This document shows, piece by piece, positions 21,009-34,100 of a stretch of DNA of 64,000 nucleotides. The stretch spans positions 39,884,108 to 39,948,107 of the forward strand of contig NC_023758.2 of assembly GCF_000499845.2 (NCBI RefSeq), given 5' to 3'. How positions within the stretch are numbered: the stretch's first letter is position 1; every line of letters begins with the position of its first letter. The translations under genes and the position numbers were made by a program. The notes beneath the pieces are model-generated. The model was not told the origin of the DNA, did not search any database, and saw only the letters and a list, made by a program, of their open reading frames with translations. The DNA is from Phaseolus vulgaris (taxonomy: Eukaryota; Streptophyta; Magnoliopsida; Fabales; Fabaceae).

Positions 21009-22179
21009 TTTAATCACAAATACTATCTGGATCCCTCAACTAATATAGATACATATTAAATCAAACATAACAAATTGCTTAGTATTTTACATATAAGTTT
21101 GGAACTCATCCATTTTAGGCTTATATTTTTCTTGAAGAATGTTTATATTACCACATTGATGGAACCGATAAGCTTTTTTTACTTATCGTCCATGAAAAAC
21201 CTTGAAGTAATTTTTCTGTCATTGCAATGCAATTACCATGTGGGGTTGGGAGGTGAATAAATCAAGAGTGTTTGATTTTATTGTGGAAATGAAATGAGGA
21301 GAAAATTCAACAACTTATGATTCTTTAATTGATGGTGTGCCAAGTGTTCTTAGAGTAATAAAGAATGGGATACCACATGTGAAACATGTCACTTTGCTCA
21401 TTTAATTTCGGTCCCACATTGGTTATAATAGTGAACAGTACAAATTTATAACAGTTTAGGTTAAAAAAAAACATGTATTGATAATTTTATACATCTTGTA
21501 TTCACATTGTGTGCAGAAATTCATCTATAATAAAAAAAAAATCAAATTCTAAAACACTTCCAAATAAATTAAATTTTCAATTTCAATTTCACTGTAAACG
21601 CTACCAGTGCAAATATAAGTAAACTCACTGATATAAAAAGGAAAAGAAAATTCAGATCTATGATCCTCGAGTAACAAGAAAGCTTCAGTTCCTAACGAAA
21701 TCGTTCTGATTTCTGGAATTTTTATGCCGCCAGACACACCCCATCATAAACCATCTCATTCAATCGTTGTTTATCTGAGACAGCACCAACCAAGATCCGA
21801 TAAGGTAAAAAAGCAAAAAGTTGCAACCATCTTTCTTAACTGTGAAGAAAAAAAGAAAAGAAAATCAATTTATTTGTTTCTTTCTTACTTGCTTTCTTTG
21901 TTACTCTGGAGAATCACCGGGTTTGGTTTGTCCACCACATGCCCAGCACAAAAACCCTAACCCCAGATCACTCATCCTATCACAATCCCTCCTTTATTAA
22001 ACAAATCAAAACCCCAAACCCTCTCCCTCTGTTTCTCCCCCTTTTCCCACTAACCCCACTCTCCACATTTCTCTCTCTACATTTCCAACAGTGCTATCTG
22101 TCGCCTTCAATTGCGACTTTCCACCACTAACCCAACCCTCATTTCTCTCTCTCTCATATAAAAATTAGGGCTTTTCCAA
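21009..22179 (+). other. Upstream region and 5' leader of MED16
   Basis: AT-rich to about 21700, then increasingly C/T-rich with CCACTAACCC- and TTTCTCTCTCTC-type sequence just before the ATG, typical of a plant 5' UTR. No obvious TATA box in the expected place. A telo-box at 21952-21960 is listed separately. No coding sequence was recognised. Confidence 0.5.
21952..21960 (+). promoter_or_regulatory. Telo-box (AAACCCTAA) upstream of MED16
   Basis: An exact AAACCCTAA about 220 bp before the start codon. Telo-boxes are known in promoters and first introns of many broadly expressed plant genes. Whether it lies in the promoter or 5' UTR is not known. Confidence 0.45.
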
Positions 22180-25100
22180 ATGAATCAAATTGGTGGGACA
22201 AAGGACCCAGAGGCCGAGCCCGTTGCTCAGTCTCTGCCCCAACCCCAAGATACGCCCAAGCCTCCTGACAAAACCGATTCCGCCACCGTCGTCGCTGCCA
22301 CCTCCACTGAAGAGCAAGAGGTCGGACCAGAGGAAAAGCCGGTCCCCATGGAGGAAGATTTGGTCAACCCCGCCACTGTTTTCTCAATCAGGCTTAAGCA
22401 ATCCAGGTCCAATTTGCTGCATAAGATGAGCGTTCCTGAACTGTGTCGCAATTTTAGGTCAGTAATTCGAAATTCAACTGGTTCTAGTTCAAATTAATGT
22501 TTCTGTTGACTTTTTTTTTGCGATAGTGATCTTTAAGCACTTGTGAGAAACGAACATAAGGAGGAAATGTTAACTGAACTTATCCCACAATCAACTTAAA
22601 GAGAATTAAGTTAAGTGCGTAAGTTGATTTTAGTTTCGGGGAAATTTAATTTGTTCTACTTTCATTTTACTCCTAAAAGTGATCGTGGAGAAGTTTTTTC
22701 AAACGTAGTACATTGATAGGGAGTTGGGAGAAAAAAAATGCACCAGTTGCTGACGTAGCTTGTAGTCACCTCTTCTAAAGGTTTTTTCATCCTTGTGCTG
22801 ATGGATGGGCCATGGGCGTATTATATCACAAAATCCTTGTGCTCATTTTTTCTTTCTCTTGCTTGTTTTTGTGCAGTGCTGTTTCCTGGTGTGGAAAACT
22901 TAATGCTATAGCTTGTGCAGCAGAAACATGTGCCAGAATTCCAAGGTTTCTTGATTTTTTTTCCTCATTGGGACATGTTTCCAAATCATTGAGTGTGTTC
23001 TATATGTTTAATTAAGGACAGGACTTTCTGTTCATATAGATGACAGGAACACGAGCAGAACTGCAGAAGAATCAATAGAATGATATGGTTGTGAAACTTG
23101 TTTTGTAGATTCAGTGCATGATACTTCATTGTTAAAGTCAACCAGACTTAGCTGTTTGGGTAAATAGCTTAGTTTAAGTACTTATTGAATAAGTAGTTAT
23201 CATAAAAACACTTAGGTATAAGTTGTCTTAATAATCAAAGAGGAAATATGGTTAAACTGTTTCATTAAAGGTGTAAACTTTTTCTTATAAGTTATGATGG
23301 AGCTTATTGAAATAAGCTGAAAACAATGTATAATCATATCAAAAGTTCTCCAAAACACTTAACACAAGTATTTCTATCTTAAAATAAGTCTGAATAAGTT
23401 GTAAAAAACACATTAGTTTAGCTGATAGACTGTGTCAAACTTATCTACTTGTTTCTGTGTTGATTGAGGATATACCTAAATGATGTACTGAGCAGATATT
23501 GTGAATTTATCTTTTAACATATTTAACAGTGTCTTTGAACATGTTTCTTTAGTTGGCTTATATGATATCTTTCTCCGCTTAGCTGGTTTCCTTATTTGTT
23601 GGCTGACAAATTTGGCAATGAATGACTGGAAAGTTCCCAACTAACCTTTAATGAAGACTCCAAATGCAATAAAAATACTACATTTCTAAAATTGCTTTAG
23701 TGAAGAAAAATGAAAAAAATAGTTTTCATAGCTTTTAATGAAAGCTTAAAACAGTAGTAGAAGAAAAAAGTTCTGAACAGACCATTTTGTTTAAATGACC
23801 TGAATTTTGAATGTACCTGAAATGCAATAGGCTCATTCAAGTTCTAGTTTAGCTTAGCTTAATTTTGTTTGAAGCCCATATAATTTATTAAAGGTTCCTC
23901 TGTATTTTTCCTAAGCTCAACATAGCTTTATTTTTACAAACTAGAAGAGACGTTCTCTTGCCGGCTCATTGATGTATCTATTGCTCATTTCATTGGTTTG
24001 GTGGCACTTGTGTGTTTGGTTTTATGGCAAATTTGTAATGCTTATTAGTGTTTTTTTTTTTCCATAGTTCAACCGCTAATCCACCGTTTTGGATCCCTAT
24101 ACATATTGTGATCCCAGAGAGGCCGACTGAATGTGCAGTGTTCAATGTCATAGCAGGTATTTTGATGTCATTGCTTCATTTGGTAACCTTGAATCCTTCA
24201 GGTTTGCCATATGATGTATTTAATGCCAAAACGGCCTGAGCAACTGTGAAGTTTTAGACTGGTGATTTTTTTTTTTGAAGTTCTTCTGCATTCCTAGCAT
24301 ATAGCTTATGCTATACAAGGCTATCCAACACTTTCATTTGACACTATTTTGATTTTGGGTTATACAGTTTGAGTTAAGATCTTCACATTTATCTCTCTTA
24401 AATTTTAGTCACTGTAGCACTTTAATAAGTGAAATAGGCCAGTGAGAAAACAATGTTATGGCGTCTATTCCCATTTGTACTTCCATTTTCCTCTTGTTTC
24501 TTGCTAAGATGGCAATGCATGTACTTTTTTATCCTCTTATCCTCCTACTCAAGCTAAACCCCTTTGATTTCAAAGTGCATCTCCAAGGCTAATGTTTAGA
24601 GTGAACTTCATCACTTGATTCCTCAATTAAAACTATGTAAAAAGAATACAGTTAGGGATAATGTTAGAGATTTGATTGTGTTAGAAATATGATTTAGTTA
24701 TATTAAATAGGGAGATATGATAATTTGACAGGGAAATAACTTATGAATTATTTCCCATGATTAGATATTGATTTTGTTCCTTATTATTGTAACTTTTCAT
24801 TATAAATAAGAATACACATGTGCACCCACCACATGAAATTTGTTATATTCCTTCTCGGTTTCTCTCTTGCCAGCATGGTACCAAATTGGTATCATCCTTT
24901 GTGATTTGTTTTGTTACTAATTCTTTCAACATTGTATTAAGAGCCTAATGAGAAAGGAACCCAAATTTGTGCTTTCCTTTCCTTACTTTGATTGAGCCAC
25001 CTCTATACTAAGAAAGTATTTTAGGCAAACAAGATCTTTGGTTTGGAAGTGGTTGAATAATTGCCTTTTCAATCGTGAAATTTTATTAGCATCATTCCTT

Positions 25101-28100
25101 GTAATCATCTTGTCATCAACATAAACAACTAGGTAGACACATGGCCTAGGAGAAGGATGACAATAGAACACAAAATGATTTGCTTCACTTTGTTTTGACC
25201 AATGTTGTGAAAGTCGTACATAAAACATAACTCGTAACTCGTAGGATTGAAAAGGGGATGAAAAATCGTAACTCAACTCGTTAGAGTTATTAGTATATGA
25301 AAAATTATATTCATAAACATGATCATCCATTATAATATTATAGATGATAAAAATAACTCGTGCATAATAATAAGTCTTTAAGTAGTAAGATTCAATACAT
25401 AACACAACTAAAAATAGGTTCATAATTCATAAAATATTCATGCATAAAACAACTAATAGATTCATAATGTTTAATACAAACGAACTATCCAAGGAAATCC
25501 TTCATATTAATAGTAGGATGATCATCGTCCTCCTCCACATGATCTTCATTTTCATTAGTGTCATCTCTGCCATGACCTTCATTATTAGCAATTGGAGGAA
25601 CCTCCAAATCATCCATAGGTGCAACACCACCACCTCTACTAGCATATTCATCTTCTCCAACTTCAACTAAGATGTCTTTATCTGAAGCATCTAAACTTGA
25701 GTTTGTTTCATTCTCCTCCATAGTCCATTCATCATAAAAAACAAGATAATTAAAGGTTATAGTCTTTTGTTTTCCTAACATCCTTCTTCTTCATCAATCT
25801 TGAATTAGAAATCACAAACACTACATCATTCATGGTCTTGTGCTATAAACTAGTTATTTTCTTGGCATGGACCTAAATAGTTATAAAAATAATTAACACA
25901 TCATATTAGCCTCTAAAAAATAATTACAAAATTAATTTCATAAATTTAAATTCTTACTCTCTCAAAACACTCCAATTACGCTTACAACTGGATGAACTAC
26001 AAGTCAAACTCAATACTCGAATTGCAAATCTTTGTAATTTTGGATGCTCATCACCATATGATTCTCACCATTGTGATGGAGTTTTGCTTTTGAGTGCATA
26101 TTGAGCTATTGGACTACCAAAAAATTCAGACGTGCTCTTGAAGCCCTCAGTTTGAGCATCAACCTTACTGATCTCATCAATGTCTCCCACCAACCTATCC
26201 AAACAATCATACATTCCACGTTTTAACTCATAATCAGTTTTGAACTCAGTGTCATAATGCAACATGGGATTAAGGTAATAGCCTGCAACATGCAATGGCC
26301 CATGCAATTATTTCCCAAAAGGGGAGTGTAGCTAAGATAAAAATAAATAATTTATTCTCCAAACAAAGTCTATATTTCTAAAAAAGAAAATTAGAAAATC
26401 AAATATAAGTGAAAGGTAATTAGTTATTATTATTATCTTTTAATAACTCTATTGAAACGACTTTGTATCTTCATAAATAAATCCCATGTCCACCATGCAC
26501 AACACCTTAATTAGGGGAAGAGAACCCCTCATGCAATTCAAGATATTTTTCGAAAATCCGTTATCCAATATCAAATTTTCCACAAACCCTCCATCTATAG
26601 TCTTTACAAATTGACTAGATTGCCACTCCTTGGATGCGAACATCCTAATAAGTGATCATTTATTTTCATTCAAGCATCCCAAAGTCAAATAAGAAGTATC
26701 AAAACGAGTATTGGCTGGTTTTATCAAATCTATCCCTTTAGTATATTTGTGCAACAAGGAAATAAGACCAATTCTTAAATAGATGTAGGTTGTGATTTTT
26801 TTATCATTGGTCATTGATTAGTTCTTTAGTATATTTCTTCCATATGTTAGAAGCGTCAACAAACTTCAAATAGACAGTCTCCTTTGAACTATTTACCTGA
26901 AAATTTAGTATGGTCCTTCTCCTATCAGTCCATTCATCTGTCATTATTGTGCACCCATTTTTTTTTTTCCAAAAATTTTGTTCTTCCAAGATTAAATTGG
27001 TCTTTTCAACTTGTTCCTTCAAATATTTCACCCTAATTTCATGGTATGATGGTGGCTTAAATCTGGCACCATGTTTGGAAACCAACTCAAGCATCCTCGT
27101 GAACTCTTCACTCTTTGCTACCTTAAATGGAAAAACATTGTTGTAGAAAAATAAAGCAATTTCTTGACATGCATCCTTCCTCTCACTTTTCTTGATAATG
27201 GCATTGATAGTAGTTTGAGTGTTCCTTTTCTTGAAAATACTTGATGACTCCCTAGTAGTCTCTTCTTGACTAAGTCTTTTTTCTAGTATTTTCTGAATCA
27301 CCCATACTACTATCCCAACCTTCTCTAGATATTGATATTTTAATCAAATTTTGCTACAACACATTAATTTTTGAACATCTCTAGGAACTGGTACACATGC
27401 TCCAACATTCTTTGAAGTCCTTGCTAGATGATTCTTCAATCCATAAATTCCTAATGTTGATACTTTCTCATAGTATTTTCATTTCACATTTCTTGCTTTC
27501 CCATCAATAGACTCCATGCAAGATCAATCCTTGCTCCACTTCCTTTTCTAGTAGCGGCACCACTTGATGTTTGCCACTAATCTTCGGTACCTGTTTTGTC
27601 ACTAATCTTCCGTACCTGTTTTGTCACTAATCCTTTCAATGGATAATCTTTTTTGCATCCCTAGCAAGTTTATGCAAGATTGGATTAGATATGTGTATAT
27701 GCTTAGCCACTATTTTTGTATATTATGTGACATTTCCATTAATTTCTCCATTAAATATAAACCCTAAACCCTAAATTTGTAGTATGGCATCTCCTATTTT
27801 CTATTTCCTTGTCTTTGTTAAAATTGCAACACATACATCCTGTCTTGGTTAAAACCCATTTTTTTTTCATAGTCTCTCTCCAAATCTAGTTTCAAGTTGA
27901 AGGCTTCCTTGATTCCTCAATAGGGATGATCTTTTTGTGTCCTTTATAAGCACATCCTAGACTAGATTAAACAAGGACTTAACACTATGCCTTAATGTGA
28001 TCCTTTCTGTTTTTATTCTTTTGGAATTTTAATTATTTGTGTTTATAACTTCTGCAGATTCTCCTCGTGATTCTGTCCAGTTCATTGAATGGTCCCCAAC

Positions 28101-31100
28101 CTCTTGTCCCCGTGCATTGCTGATTGCAAATTTCCACGGGAGGGTAACTATTTGGACTCAATCTTCTCAAGTAAGTGAGGTTTATCAATATCAGTCCTAG
28201 GGCTTCTCAATGCATGTGCCTATTACACATTCTTGAGTATTTGACTCCTCTTAAGTAAGAAAGTTTGGGTGCATCCACCCTTGATTTGGAGTGGGGTAAT
28301 TTTACAAGGTACTTCAGTTATAATCAATTGTGGATACCCTTTTACTTTCTTACTTTGGAGACGTTGAATCTTATTTTAGCATATCTTTTAATTTATTACA
28401 TTTCATCGATCATTTGCCCATCTCTGCCCATTCATGGTTTCTATAATTTTTCACATATTTGCTTGTGTTGGATATTTGTTCCTCACATTGTTTGTTCATT
28501 CAGGGACCAGCTAATCTTGTCCATGATACTAGCTGTTGGCAACGTGAGCATGAGTGGCGGCAAGATATTGCAGTTGTAACAAAGTGGTTATCAGGGGTGT
28601 CTCCGGTATAATGTTAGCTAGTCTTCAACTGCTATGTTCAAATTCCGTGCACATTTCTTTTGATAAAGTCTAGTTAACATTTTATTTGTCTAATTTTGTG
28701 CTTAAAATTTCTGTAGTTATTTAAGGGATAGGGATTTTCTCTCTGTCTCTTTCTGGTTTGGTTGTTTTCAAACATGGCTTTTCAATTATTGAACCTCTCA
28801 ATTAGTTCAGTATTTATATCTCTTGTCATTTGTCAGTATGATAGACCATAGTTTCAAATTATAACATGGATCCATTTTTTTGCAAAAAAGAACTCAATTG
28901 TCACACTGTTAGAATTAAGTCTGTTTAATGTATTATTGGTTACTTTATTTTTAATCTGAATCAATTACCTTTTGAATTAATAGTATAGATGGCTATCATC
29001 CAAATCAAGTGCTCCAGCCAATTCAAAGTCGACATTTGAGGAAAAGTTTCTTTCGCAGCAATCTCAAACTTCAGGTCACTTATTTTATTTACATTGTATT
29101 GCATTTACCTTTCTTCTCTCTGATACATTGGAAGTCTAAGCCCATGAGTGGGGTATATTTTCTCTGTTGGATGGTTGAACTGTTGACATCATGCCCAAGC
29201 CACTAAATTCAGGCTGCTTCCAATTGAGATACAAGCTCATTGGCTCTGATTGATTTTGTGTTTTGTTCCATAACAATTTGTTAGTTAGTTGCTAGTGGTA
29301 ATAATATATATCTAGAAGTAGCACTTTCATATTGTTTGACTTTTTGCCAATAAGTTTTCCTTGCTTAGTGGTAGAATTGAAATGTGACATTGAGAAATGG
29401 AGAGAGTGAGAGAGAAGAGAATCTGTCGTCATGAGAAGTTGTTACAAACTGTTACAATAAGAGCTCACAGAAACAGTTATCTTAGTGACAGCTGTACTGG
29501 CCTAACTAACTGATCATGACTAAAGTAATTCACTCTAGTAGTCGAGTGAAGCTTGGTGAAAATATCAGCCCATTGAACTTATGCAGAGACATTCTTGTCA
29601 AAGAGATGTCTAGATAGAACTTTCTCACGAACAAAGAAGAGATCAATTTCCATATGCTGTGTTTTGGCATGGAAAAAATGATTGTGAGCAAGTTCTCCAT
29701 ATTTGTTGTGCATTCATTTTATATTGTTTTAAATTATCGTAAGATATATTTATTAAATAGTCCCATGCTTGTGCAACTGATGTGTCCTATTGTTTTTTCC
29801 CCCAGCTAGATGGCCCAATTTTCTGTGTGTTTGTTCAGTGTTCTCATCGGGCTCAGTTCAACTTCACTGGTCCCAGTGGCCTCCAAGTAAGAATGGCATG
29901 ATACCAAAGTGGTTTTGCACTAGTAAAGGACTTTTGGGCTGTGGGCCCAGTGGCATTATGGCTGGTGATGCTATCATTACAGACAGTGGTGCCATGCATG
30001 TGGCAGGTGTACCAATTGTTAATCCGTCCACCATTGTAGTTTGGGAGGTCACACCTGGGCCTGGAAATGGTTTCCAGATAGCTCCAAAGACAAGTACCAC
30101 TTGTGCCGTCCCACCTCTTAGCCCATCCAACTGGGCTGGTTTTGCACCTTTAGCTGCATATTTATTTAGCTGGCAAGATTATCTTTTATCTGAAGCTAAG
30201 CAGGGGAAAAAACAGACAGACCAAAACCTTCTTGACGCTGTACCTCTCTATTGTTCACCAGTTTCAAATTTTTCAGCATATGTGAGTCCTGAAGCTGCTG
30301 CTCAATCTGCAGCAACTACTACATGGGGTTCTGGTGTTACAGCAGTAGCCTTTGATCCAACTCGTGCTGGTTCAGTGATAGCTGTTGTGATAGTTGAGGG
30401 TATGAAGCTGATTCTGATATGAATATATACAGTGATAATGTTTCAATCCCTTATATTGCTGTTGTATACTTTTGGTATAAGGTTTCCAATAATATTGTGG
30501 TGTTTGTTTCAACTCTCAAGTGCAAATCTGCTTTTAGAATGTGGGATTTGTAAGTAAAACGCATTTAAGTATTCTTTTATTGTGGCTAAAGTCATATTTT
30601 CTCATTTAAAATGTACTTAATCTGGTGTGAAACAAAATAAGCATCCCCAATTTAATAGAAAAAATGTTATATAAAGTGATAATGGACTGCATAAAGCATT
30701 ATCAAGTTCCATTCTTCTTCTAACAGTGCTTCCAATGTTTCACTGTTCATCCTTGGGCAACCTTAGCTTAGATCTGCTAAAATAGAAGCACCCTGTACAT
30801 GTCTTACCGTTCTTGGTCGTCTATTGTGTGACAATACTGGCTGTGTTTTAAAAGTTTGTCAGGATTTTACACTATAGCTTTTATGTGCTGATCAGATAAT
30901 TGAACTAAAAAATTGATGTATAGCTGATTTTACCTGTACAGGGCAATACATGTCCCCTTATGATCCAGATGAGGGCCCATCAATTACAGGGTGGAGAGTG
31001 CAACGTTGGGAATCATCTTTACAGCATGTTGTTCTCCATCCTATATTTGGAAATCCTACTTCTAGTTTGGGTGGTCAATCACCTATGCAAACTGTTTGGC

Positions 31101-34100
31101 AGTCCAAAGTGGACCTGAGCATAACTCCAACAAATGATTTCAAGAACCATCAATCACCTGCAATTGGAATGACTTCTGATGTGCAAAAGGTGTCTGAGTC
31201 TGTTTCTGACAAATCGAAAAGGGTCAATTTTGATCCATTTGATCTTCCAAGTGATGTCAGGACACTTGCCCGGGTTGTTTACTCTGCCCATGGTGGTGAA
31301 ATTGCTATTGCTTTTCTTCGAGGTGGTGTCCATGTCTTTTCTGGTCCAAGTTTTACTCCTGTAGACAACTATCAGATTAATGTTGGCTCTGCAATTGCTG
31401 CTCCTGCTTTTTCTTCAACAAGCTGTTGTTCAGCTTCTGTTTGGCATGACTCTAGCAAGAATTGTACAATATTGAGAATAATTCGAGTTCTCCCTCCTTC
31501 TATTCCCATTAGTCAAGTAAAAGCCAATTCATCAACTTGGGAACGTGCAATTGCTGAAAGGTGATTTCCTTAATCCCTTCTAGATATGATATATTAACTG
31601 TTTCTTAATATACCTATAAATTTGCAGCTGCTTCAATTATTTGTCTACTGTCTGGTTGTGGAAGTTCTGATTTTTTTCTCTCATGTTTTACATGATTGCT
31701 TGGTGCTAACATGTTACGAAAACAGGTTTTGGTGGAGCCTTTTAGTTGGAGTTGATTGGTGGGATGCTGTGGGCTGCACTCAGAGTGCTGCTGAGGATGG
31801 TATTGGTAAGGCAGCTCTTCTTGTCAAGGCCTTTTGCTATTTCTTTTTGTTTAAGTTTGTGCCAGAGAAAAGATATAGTTTACTGTTTCATATTTGTACT
31901 CTGTTAGCAAGTGACCCCTTTTTTTTTACCTGGTTTCAGTTTCACTTAACAGCGTTATTGCAGTTTTGGATGCGGATTTCCATTCTCTCCCTTCTATTCA
32001 GCACAGGCAACAGTATGGTCCTGTATGTTACCGTTGAGCCATCACCTTTTTAACATTTTTGACACTGTTTTTTATATTTTACTTTAAATTCCTCTTTGAA
32101 TTTTTCATTTTTAGCTTCAGAGGGGTTTCATTCTTTTCCTGTTTAATGTAGTGAGAGAAATTGTTACTTATTAACCGTGGGTGGAATCTTTCTAGGATAC
32201 ATTATAAAATTGAATTTTGGACCCAGCAGCAAATGTTTGGTAGTGGCAATTTTGTATTTTGTGTTCAAACTTAGACTTTTATCATCAAGCTTAACCTTTA
32301 TATGTGAAGATTGTACTTGATGACTTGTGAATGAGAAAGTGCTGCTGTTGAAAGAGGTTGCTTTGCTGCCATAAATTTGAAATTTTGATTGTTCATGTGG
32401 TTTTTAGTCTGAATTATTTTTAAGCTTCCCAAAATTCTGTTGTGGATCCTTTTCAACCTAATTTTGCATCACCACCCCTTTTACTGTTGAATCGATCCAA
32501 CTAGGCAAAGCTATAGCTAACAATTAGGGCACAACTCTTTTTGCTTAAGAGTGTAATAGCGCAAGTGCCACAATTCAATTGTGACATGGTTCACTTGGAC
32601 TCTGCCACATGACAATTGATGCCACATGCAACAATCTCCCCCTCAGCAATTGTCCCACTAGGAATCAAACTTTTGATTGTGACTCGACCCACCTAACCTA
32701 TGCCACAAGACAATTGTGCAACCTGCAAAATCTCCCCCTAAATAATTGCCCCACTTAGGATTTAACTCGTAACCTGACTCTGATATCAATTGTTGGATCA
32801 AGTGTTTATCACTAGGCCAAAAGTTATAGCCAACAGTCAAGGCACAACTCTTTCCACTTAAGAGCATGACAACCCAAGTGCCACAATTCAATTGACTTGA
32901 CCTACTTGGCCTCCACAACAAGACAGTTGATGCCACCTGTAACATTTACTGTGCATTTAAGATGAGAAAATTGTTATTATTATTATTATTATAATTTCAA
33001 CAATATTGACTTCTTTTTACTTCTCTTTATTCTTGTACTTTTTGACTGCCATGTGTATATCTGTGTTACTGATTTTTTTTTTGTTTAAATGAACTTGGTC
33101 CTAAATGATTGCAGAGTCTAGACAGGATAAAGTGTAGGCTACTGGAAGGGTCAAACGCCCAAGAGGTCAGGGCAATGGTTCTGGATATGCAAGCTAGGTT
33201 GTTATTGGATATGCTTGGGAAAGGAATTGAGTCCGCATTGATAAATTCTTCAGCTTTAGTTCCTGAGCCGTGGCAAGCATCAGGTGAAACATTATCCAGC
33301 ATTGACCCTGAAACAATGGCTGTTGAACCTGCACTAATTCCTAGTATTCAGGTATGCTTTAGTTACAACTTGGAACTTGCTTACGTAATTTGCTTCATCA
33401 GAATATATAATTTCGTTGTGATTCTCTTGTGTTTTTGCACACATCATTTTGCGATGCCTGGTCTTTGCTAGACTTTTCAATTCTTGATAGTGGTCCTGAA
33501 TGCCCAACCTTGAAGATGCTAGCAGGATATACATTTTGCTTAACATAAATATGAATGCTTATAAATAAAAAATGATACCAAAAATTACTAGGCCTATCAT
33601 CATTGGTAACAAAAAACATCATAGTCTTGACATACAATCACCATCAAGATGTGACACAATTAACTAGTCAATAATCATGAGAACTGACTGATATTGAGGC
33701 AGTGATCGAGGAGGTGCTCTGTTGTGACTGAGATGATGCCATGGTTGTACCAAAGAGGGGTTGAAATTGATTATCAGAAGCAAAAAGAGCCAGAACACCA
33801 GAAAAATGGATGTATCTCAGCAAACAAAAAGGATGGTGATAGGAACTGAAATGTACTGTAGAATTGAGAGGGAAATTCTAAGAACTAGCCTTGTTTGCAG
33901 TACAGAAATGTAGTAAATATACATAAATGAGAAGGGAAAATTCAAAGAAAACTTGGTAACAACCGTCCAACAATTCCCTAGACATTGCGTACCCTCCCTC
34001 ATTCACCCTCCCCTCCCATATTCTTGCACATCTCTTCTGATTCTTATATCTCCATTTTCCCTCTCCTGCTGCCATGTGTCATTTGTTATGACCCTGCATA

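Noticed and set aside
22458..22497. MED16 exon 1 extension to the in-frame stop
   Set aside because: It departs from the conserved NFSAVSWCGKL sequence, which is restored by splicing at 22457/22877.
30400..30422. Short tail of the MED16 exon 7 open frame (MKLILI)
   Set aside because: Intronic; GTATGA is the donor and exon 8 continues the conserved VEGQYMSP.
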